Shown one piece after another: positions 23,738 to 34,700 of a stretch of 64,000 bases of DNA. The first letter of the stretch is position 1. Every line of letters starts with the position of its first letter. The DNA lies in NCBI GenBank assembly GCA_015698045.1, contig BLAL01000059.1:873001-937000 (forward strand), given 5' to 3'. The notes beneath the pieces were generated by a model that made no database searches, was not told the origin of the DNA, and saw nothing but the letters and a program-made list of their open reading frames with translations. This DNA comes from Rhizophagus clarus. Lineage: Eukaryota > Glomeromycota > Glomeromycetes > Glomerales > Glomeraceae. The position numbers were made by a program, and so were the translations under genes.

Positions 23738-23838
23738 TGTGGCGTGCTAAATAACCTGCCTAAATACCCTAACCTTAATCCTAATCCTAATTCTAATTCT
23801 AACGGGAAATTACGGCATCCAATTAGGCCAATGGGGAT
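23738..23838. repeat. Dispersed repeat shared with 39061-39167
   Basis: The block GCGTGCTAAATAACCTGCC, then telomere-like CCCTAA/CCTTAATCC words, then ACGGGAAATTACGGCATCC recurs downstream of copy B with about 85% identity by eye. It may belong to a duplication that also produced copies A and B, or be an independent dispersed repeat. Confidence 0.6.
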
Positions 23839-24497
23839 CAATTGCATATGCGTGTATTGTAAAAAAAAGTCAAATCAATATTAATTACTATCGGTTTCTA
23901 TAGACATACAATATGTAGCTCGTAACGTATAAATGTATTCAATTTCTTTATCTTAGGTTAAATGTAGCTACAAAATTACATTAATTAAATTAAGTATGAT
24001 TCATTAAAATGATCAGTGGTAACAATCAAATAATTCTTATCGACTACGTGTTAATCAACTTAAAACTGAAAAACTCTTTCAACAACCGCTTGATAAGATT
24101 TAAGAGCAACTTTGATTTACAAAATGGATCCATTTTTAATTGGCGGAAAATATTTAGCAGAAAAATAATCATATTCAAAAGTTTTGTTATATGGATATTC
24201 TTATTCCCGAATGATTAGAGACATCAATAACGGAATGGATATACTCTTGTGTTCCGGAGTAATTGACCATGTCGATTCGCCTAACCATCTATTGTTAAAA
24301 AAAAAAATTTTTTCGTCATAAAAAAAAACTAATCAAAATATTTGAAACTTAACCCAATATAAGGTTATTAATTTTTTGAAAATATCATTGGTACAGTATT
24401 AACGATAACTTCTGCCACTTCAGAATTTAAAATGTAGTTGATAGCATTGTATGACCTGGAGGATTATGACCAAAGCATAATGATTTCACGAAATCAA

Positions 24498-25112
24498 CCC
24501 TACAAAAAAAGAATGTCTGGAAATTGTTCGGGTGCTTCAAAAATTGTCATGAAAATGTCCAGGAAATTGATCTATTTTGCTGTCCGGAATTTTTTGCATG
24601 TCCAGTTTTTTTTTTATACATGAAATTTTCCGGACAAATTCCAGACAAATAAACCAAACAAATTCCGGACATTTTAAATTCAAGACAAATTCTGGACAAA
24701 ATAAACCAAACAAATTCTGGACATTTTAAATTCCAGACAAATTCTGGACAAATAAAACCAAACAAATTCCGGACATAATAAAATTCCGGACAAATTCTAG
24801 ACAATGTTTCTAAGAATGTAAAATTTTAAATTTTAAAAAAATGCAAAAAGCACAAAACTAATGTTTAAAACCACCCCCTGACCTATCTATGGTGTCAATT
24901 CAAACTTTGTTTAATTGTGATCATCCGGGATAAAATTGGATTGTTCAGAATTCTGGACAAATTCCGGACTAATTTGAACCCAGACATATTCTGAACATCA
25001 GGAAACGCGCACGTTTTAGAACATTTTCCGGATTTAACAAACGTCCGGAAATTGTCTGCTTATTTTTCCGGACAATTTCAGCATGAATTCCAGATGCATT
25101 TTTTTCGTAGGG
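24498..25112. mobile_element. GTCCGGA foldback DNA element, copy 1, with CAA duplication
   Basis: Ends are CCCTACAAAAAAAG at the left and the complement of CCCTACGAAAAAAATG at the right. A 3-bp CAA flanks both sides (24495-24497 and 25113-25115). The body iterates TCCGGACAAATTC / GAATTTGTCCGGA words in opposite orientation in the two halves. A central word ATGCAAAAAGCACAAAACT is shared with the copy at 54180-63443, whose duplication TTG is the complement of CAA. It is non-coding and 615 bp, so non-autonomous. The source transposase is unknown; a 3-bp duplication is compatible with CACTA- or PIF-like enzymes. Confidence 0.8.
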
Positions 25113-25289
25113 CAACGGGAAAATGAATGATTACAGCATGCAAATAATTTCGATTTTTTGAACGATTAATTCGTTCAATTTTTTTGTTCGTTAGTTTGAT
25201 CATCCTCATGCATTATCATTATAATAATCAAGTTCGTTTAATCATTATTAAGTTTTCTTCCATCTTTTCTTTTGTTTTATTAAGGACGA

Positions 25290-26160
25290 TCACGCAGATA
25301 CTGACTTTAATATTACCAGAAACTGATTTACATTGATACTTTCAAATTTGGCGTTTAGGACGTCATGTTTTTTTTGAATATTAGGATTATCTGGATTTTC
25401 GGGAATTTGTTCTGCCATTTTAAACTCGGCTAATGAGTTGGAATAATAAATGTGTGTTGTAGCAGTTATATCGGTAAAAGATCAAGACGATCTATTATCC
25501 TGATATACTATCCAGGTATATCTTCTTTCATTTAGAAAACTTTAATTTGACAAATCCTGAGTAAATTGTTCAATTTTGTAACTAACTTTATTCGACCTCT
25601 CGTTATTTTCATCTTGTAATTCTTTGTTATCAATTGGTCCAATTTATACGTTATCCAAGAATTGTGCTTTATATTCAACTGATTAATATTTTTCATAACG
25701 GTTTAGGGATGTATTTATGATCGTCCTTTTCAGTAGATTTTATATTTCCATACTATGTTTCCTTGGCGAACTTTAAAAGCTAATGGTTCTTCTTTTCCCG
25801 ATTTCGCTAATTCGCAAAGTCGTTATATAAATCTCCACTATGAACTTTAACTTTAGTTACTTTAGTATTGATGCGGTTGAAAGTTCGTAAACTCTATTGC
25901 TAACATTCCATATTTTCCTATTATTCACACTTTTATATGACCGTTAATTAAATATGACCAATTATTGTTACTATTATCATTACCGAAATACTAGATTCTT
26001 TATCGTTAATTTCATAAATCAAAATACTTCATTCTTTGTATTATTGGTTAACTTCTTTTCTATCTCTATAAACCATTGAAGTCTCCCTCGTCTATTAGCT
26101 TTTCTAGTAACGTCACGCAACTTATTGTCTTCTGTTATCACTATTAACAATTGTTATATA
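25290..26160 (-). pseudogene. Decayed coding region, family unknown
   Basis: Natural-looking minus-strand peptides appear in changing frames. The 5' part (about 26145-26029) reads EDNKLRDVTRKANRRGRLQW and IEIEKKLTNNTKNE. Further on come KEEPLAFKVRQGNIVWKYK and DNKELQDENNERSNKVSYKI. The last piece contains MAEQIPENPDNPNIQKKHD (ATG at 25418) and stops at 25290-25292. Frame breaks and stops separate them. This is what an old gene or transposon ORF looks like after several indels. I do not recognise the protein. The last 42 codons could alternatively be a separate small gene. Confidence 0.35.
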
Positions 26161-27159
26161 TATACTTAATACCGACTGACCTTAAACTTTCTATATTAAT
26201 TTTTATTGTATTATTTGTATAAAATTTTCTTATAATTTTATTGTTATATAACCTTTTGTTGTTGTGTGTCTTTCAAACTACTTTGGGAACATCATTAACG
26301 TCTTTTTTCTTTTCTTTTTTAGCAATCAAAGACAAAAAAAAAAAAAAAAATGAATTTCCCTACATTCATAGTTCAAGCTCATGATTGCAAAGCAATGTAT
26401 TTTCATAATACAGATATTCTGTCGCTCGAAGTAGCCAAAACGACTTAAAACTCGTATTAATTATACTTATATCGTTAAGAATACATCCCGAAAACCATAA
26501 TTTTTCTTTAATATTCATATTATCTTCCCTAATTCTATCATTGAAACCATTATAAAGTTTATGTAAAAAAAAATCAATTAATTTAGAAATCAAATTGTTG
26601 ATCTGTATAAATTTGGAATTTAATTTTGCTGATCGTAATTTTTGATCCTAGATTATTGCAAAAAATGATCGTCCGAGGTTACCTTGTCATTATCTAATTA
26701 TGGGCAAGATTTTCATCAAATTTTTTCCTGGAGAATTATATTAATATTCATATTAATTAAAATTAAAAAAAAAAAAAAATTGTCATGTGATAACAACCAG
26801 ACACGAAACCTTCTAAAAAATATAAGAAAATTAAAATTAATATTAATATTAAGATGAACATGAACATGAATTTGAACCCATAAATCATTAGAGTAAAAAT
26901 TGCAATTTAGGCTCTCCTGTGACACTTTTATTGTGCATTAATTTGAGCCATCAAATAGCAAATTTTTGAAATTTTGTTGATCAGCAAGAGATTTTTTAAC
27001 TTTAATACATCGAACATAATAATGATCATCATATGATGAAACCATATAGTTTTTTTTAAAAATTGTTAGATAGTATTTCATGTTTTATTTATAAACTAGA
27101 ATATGCGATTATTCAGGGAATTTAATTCTCTATATTATATAATTAAACATACTGTATAA
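26161..27159. other. Gene-free stretch
   Basis: A+T-rich with A and T homopolymers. Open frames at 26366-26593 and 26716-26925 (minus) are not convincing. Confidence 0.45.
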
Positions 27160-27260
27160 AGCTCCGCCAAGCTAAGCCATTAGGCTTGGCTTGATAGGCT
27201 CAAGCCGGTAATGAGCTTGGCTTGAAAAACTCAAGCCGGCTCATGAGCCAGATCAAGCTA
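27160..27260. repeat. GCTTGGCTTGA / TCAAGCC repeat
   Basis: Two roughly 35-bp direct copies (GGCTTGGCTTGATAGGCTCA and GAGCTTGGCTTGAAAAACTC) each contain an internal inverted GGCTT...AAGCC pair. It lies just outside the outer arms of the micro-exon element. Confidence 0.5.
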
Positions 27261-27349
27261 TCATATAAAAAACGTTGCGAAAACGTTTCTATGTTATTAT
27301 TGTTTTATGAAAAATGCCATTTTGGCATCTTTTCATTTTTTTTTTATGA

Positions 27350-27575
27350 TAAAAACATTTATTGTTTTTAATAACTAAAAAGATATTTTTTTTTTTGACG
27401 ATTTTTTTTGCTCGTTTAATTAAAAAAACGGTTTTATTTTTTTTAAAAAGATATGTCAAAAGCTAAAAAAACGATTAAAAAATCGTTTTAACTTAATCGT
27501 TTTAACTAAAAAAAAAACTTTTAATCGTTTTAACTAAAGAAAAAAATAATTTTTTTTAATTGTTTTAACATCAGT
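27350..27575. repeat. Left outer arm of TCGTTTTAATTAAAA repeats
   Basis: Iterated AATCGTTTTAACT(T)AA words, oriented opposite to the right outer arm at 31218-32140. The bases next to the inner element (TGTTTTAACATCAGTAA) are mirrored at the right junction (TTTACTGATGCAAAACGA). Confidence 0.5.
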
Positions 27576-28212
27576 AATTTTTTTAGGGCGCGGATCCTTA
27601 AAAATTTCATAACTAATGAAGATCCCTAAGGAATCTCCCCCACCCACGCGGATTCCGTGATGCAAATAATTTTAGGAAACCTTAGGAATCCGAAGTTTAC
27701 CATTAAGGAAACCTTAAGGATTTTTTTTTAATATTTATTTATTATTATTTTAAAATATTTATTTATTTGTATATTTATTTGTATATAATTTATATTATTA
27801 CATAATAATTTTACAATTAGCACGAAAAATTATTTCTTTGACTTAAAATTTTTGATTAGGATAAATACAACCATAAGTTCATGCGTCTTTATTTTGTTAA
27901 TTTATTGTTCATTTCTATAAAAATTTAAAAATGTTAGTAAACATTCTAACAAAAGAAACCACCCACACATACATGCAACCACATTCCTTTAAATACATAC
28001 CAAGTGAATAAGTCTGTTTCGTTCAGTTACGAGATTCCTCTTTTGATATTACCCACCCGCCAAACTTCTAAAAAAAAAATAAGAACGGTTAATAAATTTA
28101 TAAAAAAAACAAAGAAATGGACTAATATTCATATTCGCACTTACGAATCTTCTTTTTTCATCCTTAAAAATAAAACAAGAATTAACTAAGAATCAATCAT
28201 ACTAGTACTTAC

Positions 28213-28861
28213 GAATCTTAGTTAATTCTTTTTTTCGTCAGAAGACGCCCAAAACCTATAGAAAGAAGTAATAAATAAAAACGTTCCACTTTATTAAAAA
28301 AATGCAAAAAAAAAGACTAAGAATTGATTCATACTTACGATTCTTACCACTTTATCCATCGAAATCCACCTGAAATCTATAAAAAAAAATAAAATAAGAT
28401 CGAATAACGAAACTGTTAATTACTAATAAAAAAAAAAATAAATAAAAAGAGCTAATTCATAATACCTACGAATCTTGGTTCTTTTCAATCAAAATCCATT
28501 CGAAACCTATAAAAAAAAGATAAAATAAGAATAATGACCATTAAACCATTCTACTTTATTAAAAAAAAAAACAAAAAAAAAAATTAAGTTCGTAATACTT
28601 ACGAATCTTAGTTTTTTCTATTCTCAAAAATCCACTGAAGCCTATAAAAAAATAAATAAATAAAAATGATTAGTAAAAAAAAATAAAACAAAAAAACTAA
28701 GTTCGTAATAATTACAAACCTTAGTTCTTTAAGTTTAGGAGCCGTCTCTAAGAAAAAAAAAATATAAAAAGGAACGTTAGGAACGTTCTCATAATAAAAA
28801 AACACCCCACTTCAACTTACCATTCCAAAATTCTATGCTGAAATCTGAGTCCAGGCCGTCC
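28213..28861 (-). pseudogene. Micro-exon array, block 2 (six cassettes)
   Basis: Six exon-like segments in minus-strand order: 28861-28821 (41 nt), 28747-28716 (32), 28641-28603 (39), 28506-28470 (37), 28376-28339 (38) and 28255-28213 (43). Each follows a pyrimidine-rich acceptor (TTTATAG, CTTAG or CTTTAG) and is followed by a donor (GTAAGTATT, GTAGGTATT, GTAATTATT or similar). Cassettes repeat every 105-133 bases. The last four share the consensus GTTTCxxxTGGATTTTGAT and end AAGATTC before the donor; one frame reads FEWILIEKNQD. Lengths are not all multiples of three and several frames contain stops, so as coding sequence the array is decayed. A possible terminal exon follows at about 28000-28070. 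Confidence 0.5.
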
Positions 28862-29020
28862 CTAAAGAAAAAAAATTTTTTTGAATTAATAAAAAAGTAA
28901 ATATTTTTTTTCAAAGCTTTTAAAAAAAAGATTATCGATCAGTAAATCAGATCGATAAGTCATATGATCTATGCCAAAATCGCAGTTACTTATCGTAGCA
29001 GCGTAACTGATAGGTGTTGC

Positions 29021-30021
29021 ATGGCGCTGTTCACAGCACATGAAATACATACACACACCACAACGTTCAACTTTTATTGTCAAGAATAACCCTTTTACAA
29101 AAAGCAAATGGACGAAATTGCAACGAAAAAAATTGATAAAAAATTCACAGTACGCGTTTGGGCGTTAGTTATGACGTTACCATTCGCAAGTTCAATCAAT
29201 TCGATAAAAACACTCGTGACAAGCTCAGAGAAATACAAAAACTTACAGTTCGACGTCTTGGAAACGTTTTACACAACTGAAAATCCGTGATCAACACTCT
29301 CCTGTGCATTCCAAAACTTCTAAAAATTCGCAAGTAAATGTTCGAAATAGAGACGAAGGCGCGTCATACAGTACGTCTTCAGCAACTCCTTTGCTCAGTT
29401 AAACACCGAAAATTCATTCCTAGTTCGTATTACTAACAATAACTTTAACGCTAATGCTCGTTCCGAGCGTATATCACAATTATCCAGTTTACAATCCTCC
29501 CACAATGCACAACCTGCTACGTCCTCAGGCTCGCGCGTTCGGGCAAGTGCACACCATTCTACGTCAAACCTCTAATTTGGCTCAAGTCACAACTTAAGCA
29601 ACAATTATAAACTATTCCAAATATGACAGAATTTACATTTGGCATGCCTTGGCGTGAAAGAAAAATTCGGGGACTCTATTGGTCGCTCCGTATAGCGACC
29701 AGCTCAAACTTTCTACACAGTGTTCTGTGGTACAACCACATGGTGAATCGCGAAGCATATCTTTCTTTTAGTTTAGATTCTTTGTTATATTTTGGATTAT
29801 CTTATTGTTCTTCCTAATATCCCTTTAATCGAAGTGCGTTAAGTAGTTTCTTTTATAAGACTCTACTTCTTCTCTCATTCCGTTATCGGGATTGAGGCCC
29901 GGTTGTTTTACCATTAGGTTATAATATTATTTTTTAATTTTAATTTAGATTTTTTTTATATTTCTTTTTTTCTTTTAAATGTAAATGACATTGACTCGAT
30001 CCCACAATAAATAAATAAATA
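29021..30021 (+). mobile_element. Non-LTR-type (LINE/SINE-like) insertion with 16-bp duplication
   Basis: The insert is flanked by a perfect direct repeat AACTGATAGGTGTTGC (29005-29020 and 30022-30037). Its right end is a simple (AATA)n tail, directly before the second duplication. Long variable duplications plus an A-rich tail are the hallmark of target-primed reverse transcription. The body is richer in G+C than its host. It has Ser/Asn-rich open pieces in shifting frames (for example NVRNRDEGASYSTSSATPLL near 29340-29400) but no reverse transcriptase, so it is a 5'-truncated or non-autonomous copy. A short hairpin (TTGGTCGC / GCGACCA) lies near 29680. It splits the micro-exon array. Confidence 0.75.
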
Positions 30022-30151
30022 AACTGATAGGTGTTGCCCTTCAGTGATGTTCCAATAATATTATCCTAATAAAATAAAAAATAGAAAATGAAAAGTTTGT
30101 TAGTAATGTTCGTCGATACAAAAAATATATAAAAATATTTTCTTTATTCAC

Positions 30152-30821
30152 CAGTATTCCGCAATACCACGTCTAAAAAAGCTGCTAAAAAAAAGAAAAC
30201 AAAAAAATTAATGATGTTCGTTAAAATTAAAAATTATGTATACAATATTCTTTTTAATTACCAAATTCCCATGTCCAAAGTCTCAAAAAAATACCTAAAA
30301 AAAGAAAAATAATGAACAATTAGAAATGTTCGTTAAGAAAAAAGAAAAAAAATTTTTTTTTAGTACCTGTCAAATTCTACCGACGTTTAGAGAAATTCTA
30401 AGAAAAGCCTAAAAAAGAAATAAAACGAACATTTAGTAATGTGTGTTAAAATAAAAAAAAAATTATAAAAACCTTTTTATTTACCTAGCCAAATATTCAT
30501 GTTGAAAAAATCTGCTAAGAAAAATAAAAGATAAAACCAGTTAATAATTGTTAAAATAAAAAAAAAAAAAACATTAAAAAGTTTTTTACTTACTCAATTC
30601 CGCCTTAGAAGACTCAAACAAATACCTAAAAAAAGAAGACGAACAATTAGTAATATTTGCTAAAATAATAGATTTTTAACTTTTTACTCACCGCGTTTCC
30701 ATATTTAGAGAATCAAAAAAAAATCCTAAAAAAATAAATTAGTAATGTTCATTAAAGTAAATAAAAAAAAATGAAAAAAAGTACCTACCAAAATGGCATG
30801 TTCAAAGAGCTTAAGAACCAA
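30152..30821 (-). pseudogene. Micro-exon array, block 1 (seven cassettes)
   Basis: Seven exon-like segments in minus-strand order: 30821-30789 (33 nt), 30725-30692 (34), 30625-30594 (32), 30514-30485 (30), 30408-30367 (42), 30294-30262 (33) and 30184-30152 (33). Acceptors are TTTTTTTAG, TTCTTAG or TTTTTAAG; donors are GTAGGT, GTGAGT, GTAAGT, GTAAAT, GTACTA, GTAATT and GTGAAT. Introns carry a branch-point-like TTACTAATTG word 20-30 bases before the acceptor. The period is 97-118 bases. Four of seven lengths are multiples of three; read in phase 1 they give 11-residue peptides of one kind (YFFETLDMGI, SFFRRGIAEY, WFLSSLNMPF, RFFQHEYLA). The 34- and 32-nt segments look like 33-nt ones with a gained or lost base. 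An ancestral array of symmetric 33-nt exons is the simplest reading. Confidence 0.5.
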
Positions 30822-31217
30822 CTTAAAAAACGTTATTTTTTGTGTTTATTTTTACTGTTAAAAAATTTTTTTTAAAAAAGTGTGAAAAAGAGAAAGAGAA
30901 AAGTATATAGAAATTACGCGTGAAGGGCAAAGGGAAAAGACATAAAAAAAAGATCAATTTTTTTTTTAACTCGACAAGTCATAAATAGTTTTGTAACACA
31001 TATTTGTAGATCATCTTATGTGAAAAATAAAATTGATTTTTATAGAAGAATCCTTAAAGTTTTTTTTGTAGGAATCTTTAAGGATCCTATAAGTTACAGA
31101 ATCCTTAAAGATCCTTAAGATTTGTTAAGGGATTTTTAAGGAATCCATAAAATACCGGATCCCTAAGGATTCTATACAATTTATGGAATCCCTAAGGATC
31201 CGCACCCTAAAAAATTT

Positions 31218-32140
31218 ACTGATGCAAAACGATTTTTTTTCTAAAATTTAAAAAAGAAACTGATTTTTTTTATCGGTTTAACTATTCTTTTAATAAAACG
31301 ATAAAAAAAATCGTTTTTTTTTAATATAACAATTTAAAAAAATTGTTTTCTTTTTGAATTTTTTTAGTTAAAACGATAAGAAAACGATTATTTTTTTATC
31401 GTTTTATTAAAAGAAAATGATAAAAACGTTTTCTTTGATCGTTTTATTAAAAGAAAACGATAAACCCGTGTTTAATTAAAAAAAAAAACGATAAACCCGA
31501 TTTTTTTTATCGTTTAATTAAGAAAAAAACGACAAAAATGACTTTTTTTTATCGTTTAATTAAGAAAAAAACGACAAAAATGACTTTTTTTTATCGTTTA
31601 ATTAAGAAAAAAACCGATAAAAATGACTTTTTTTTATCGTTTAATTAAGAAAAAAACCGATAAAAATGACTTTTTTTTATCGTTTAATTAAGAAAAAAAC
31701 CGATAATAATGACCTTTTTTTATCGTTCAATTAAAAAAAAAAACGATAAAAATGACTTTTTTTATCGTTTAATTAAAAAAAAACGACAAACCAATTTTTT
31801 TTATCGTTTAATTAAAAAAAAACGATAAAAACGTTTTTTTATCGTTAAAAAAAAAATGTTTTTTTAATAGTTATATTAAAAAAAACCGGTTTTGTTTTTT
31901 TTTAAAAAAAAATAATCGTTTTAATTAAAAAAAAATGATTCTTCTAATCGTTTTTTTTTATTAATCGCTTTTTAAAAAATATAAAACCCTTTTATTTACG
32001 ACTTCTTTAATTGTTTTAATTAAAAAAAAAATGATTTTTTTACGATTTAATTAAAAAACTCATTTTTTTAAATACTTTAGTCAAAAAAAGAACGCCGTAT
32101 CGGCATTTTGATAATTGAAAAAACGTTTTTAACGTTTTTA
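31218..32140. repeat. Right outer arm, ATCGTTTAATTAAGAAA repeats
   Basis: Iterated TTTTTATCG / CGATAAAAA words separated by AATTAA. The centre (31496-31840) is a regular minisatellite, listed separately. The orientation is opposite to the left outer arm at 27350-27575. Confidence 0.6.
31496..31840. repeat. 42-43 bp minisatellite, about seven copies
   Basis: The unit starts ATCGTTTAATTAAGAAAAAA, then ACGACAAAAATGACTTTTTT. Copies differ by single substitutions (ACGAC / CCGAT) and by the length of the T and A runs. Confidence 0.75.
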
Positions 32141-33193
32141 ATTGGCGATCCGCGAGTCAGGTGATGAAAACGATAATAAAATTCGACGGAAATTCATTAA
32201 TTAAAAACCGTATTTCTGAATGTGAAGTTGTTTGCGAATTTCGCTAGCCAAATGTCTATAAAACGTCATTTTAATTCGAAACTTTTAGGAATTGGCTTAT
32301 TTTCCCAACATTACATTATGGTATTTTTTACACGAGATTGGTGGGAAACCGTTTCATTAAATTCGAACAACAAAAACATAGTTTTTACCGTACCATTTCG
32401 CTTATACATGCGTGTTAGTTGTATCCTTAATGGTTTTCAATGTACTTGTGAGAATATAAGTTCAAAAATAGAACCTTACATATGTTGTTTTTTATGGCAA
32501 TTACCCTAGTATATTGGATTAATCTGTCAACCAGTTAAATCAATACACTGAATCATAATTCAGTAAATACATTGGCATTTGTAATTCCCAACTCCCCTCT
32601 GAACATGAACTCTTGTTATTTAATATAATTACTGTATATGGTATTGTTTTACTCAATACTTCTAATTGATAAATTTCGATTTAGTCACAGTATATAATCG
32701 ATTAATATTAGTGTCATTTGAGAATTTTTAATATATTCGATGTACAACAATATATTATCTCATATATATGGCAAAGTTTTTATCAATATGATCTCATTAT
32801 GTTACTGGACTACTGGTATATACCATTAGTAATATGTAAATACTAATGTGAGCAACACTTATTATTCAATTAAATTCTTAAATACAGTTTATTGTTTTTT
32901 GTAATAATGGGTAGGACTGACAGCTGAGTTATTTGTAGTGCATAACTTATTGTTATGTCAGCCCAAGTCATATATACAGTATCATTCTTTTTTTTTATTA
33001 AGATCCCTAATTCCTCTCACTTTATATACACAAATACTTAACTTTTTATTATCTCTTTTTTTTCATAAATACTTTATATTATTTATTATTTTTTTCTTTG
33101 TATCATTTTTCTTCTATGATGAGTACAATAACTGAGAACTATATTGGATATGAGGGTAAGAAGTTGCGCAAATATCTGCAGAGTACAATCATC
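32141..33193. other. Gene-free stretch
   Basis: Open frames at 32222-32509 and 32938-33135 are not gene-like; the second is T-rich low-complexity sequence. Confidence 0.4.
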
Positions 33194-33201
33194 ACCTAAT
33201 C

Positions 33202-33448
33202 TAGAGAAGCGATCCGTTATCCGGCCATCCGGATTATCCGCACATTATCCGATCCGATGGCGGATAGCGGATGAAATATTGGATGGTGATTCGTACTAGG
33301 ATACAGGATATCCGGATCAAGCTTACAGATAATCCGGATTATCCGCTCATTATCCGATCTGATGGCGGATAGTGGATATATTTAAAGTTTATCATCCGTG
33401 TCAGATACGGATAGTGATACGGATACGGATATCCGGATCGCTACTCTA
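33202..33448. mobile_element. hAT-type MITE with perfect 8-bp duplication
   Basis: Ends are TAGAGAAGCGATCCG and the complement of TAGAGTAGCGATCCG. The flanks carry a perfect 8-bp duplication ACCTAATC (33194-33201 and 33449-33456), the length made by hAT transposases. Inside are two direct copies of a roughly 46-bp unit (ATCCGGATTATCCGC...GATGGCGGATAG) and further ATCCG words. 247 bp, non-coding, non-autonomous. Confidence 0.85.
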
Positions 33449-33456
33449 ACCTAATC

Positions 33457-34700
33457 AACCTTTTTTATTACTATCAGCTCTTATTTCTTATTTAATAAAC
33501 CAGGAAATTGGTCTTACAAAAGATTTTTAAATCTTAACCGAGATACCATTATTACATCATTAGCTTTATTAGTTTTACTAACTGATGATTCTTTATTATT
33601 GCCGTTTTCAAAATGGTTCGCGTGTTAAATTACCAATCAAAATTCACAATTTATTATATATAAAATTTAACGAAACGCGTTTTTGGTTCTTTTATTATTT
33701 TTTTTTATAAGAAATTAAACACAAATATAATACTAAAACCAACAAAATTTAAAATTCATTGTTTAATTCAAATTATAGAATATTTTATTATATACCAAAT
33801 CCATTTACAATCACTCAAATATCATTTAATATAATTTTATTTAATATTTAAAAGATGCATGTTAATTAAAATAATTTTTTATAAAAGTAAATATATATTA
33901 CACAATAAAAATCTCTTATAAAACTACTAGAGATATTATTTAACATTGTTTCTTATTTCTACAGTTAAAAAAATACGTAAAATTTAATAATTATTATTAA
34001 ATTAGAAAAGTTTTTGGTATAATGTTAACTTTCACGCATATGTATGCATTAAATAGACTTAAAATTTTACTTTATTGTTTTTTAATAGAATAAAAATATA
34101 TTTTATTAGTACTTATAGTATCATTTAATGCTATTTTTATGCAATTTAAGAAAGTGTGATTAAAGAAGTATGATCTGTGATCTAAAGTGTGATTTAAAGT
34201 GGGATCTAAAGGTTTACTAACAAATACACCAGATTATTTCTAGTAGTAAAAAGACTTTAAGTTTATAATATATGACGTGTAAGAGAGCTGTTTATTGAAA
34301 TATACAAAAAAAATTATAAATATATTATTAAAGGAATAGTTTTATATGTGAGAAAAAATTGTGATCGATGAGACTTAAAAATTTGCATGACATGATCGAC
34401 ATCAAAATCAACCATTTTGAAAATGGCAATAATATCAGTCAAGTGGCAAAATTTTAACATTACTTGGTCCAAATGCTTTTTAAATGCAACCTAAGAAATA
34501 TTAGAATCAAAAACTTTTTGATACTGGTCATAGTCACTTAGTGAGAATTACTGTTTTGACACCCTTGGTAACCACTCCAAGCTATCAACTCAGGTGTTCT
34601 AACTTTGTTATTGTTATTGATTAAGTCTGCTAATTCTGGAGGAGGAATTGGCTATATACCTTCTTTAATCACTAAATAAAAATTTAATACACTACTAATT
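33457..34700. other. Gene-free stretch
   Basis: Very A+T-rich; no coding frame or repeat structure that I can support. Confidence 0.45.

Larger units (their letters stand above)
22766..24497. other. Gene-free stretch with repeats
   Basis: No gene. It contains a GTGGAAAT-type repeat and a sequence shared with the region downstream of copy B (both listed separately). Confidence 0.45.
27576..31217. mobile_element. TIR-bounded element carrying a micro-exon array
   Basis: Left end AATTTTTTTAGGGCGCGGAT and right end, reverse complemented, AAATTTTTTAGGGTGCGGAT. Inside each end about 150 bases of iterated GGATTCCTTAAGGATCCTTA-type words form inverted arms (27590-27735 and 31045-31205). Beyond the ends, A+T-rich arms are also inverted, so the full foldback may reach from about 27.3 to 32.1 kb. 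The interior holds two minus-strand arrays of exon-like cassettes (28213-28861 and 30152-30821) and a secondary insertion at 29021-30021. A T6A8T6 tract near 30865-30885 precedes the arrays on the minus strand, where a promoter would be expected. No transposase is recognisable. Confidence 0.55.

Noticed and set aside
28000-30850. CRISPR-like array (regular repeats with spacers)
   Set aside because: The period and unit length vary, the conserved parts are splice-like signals and the context is eukaryotic.
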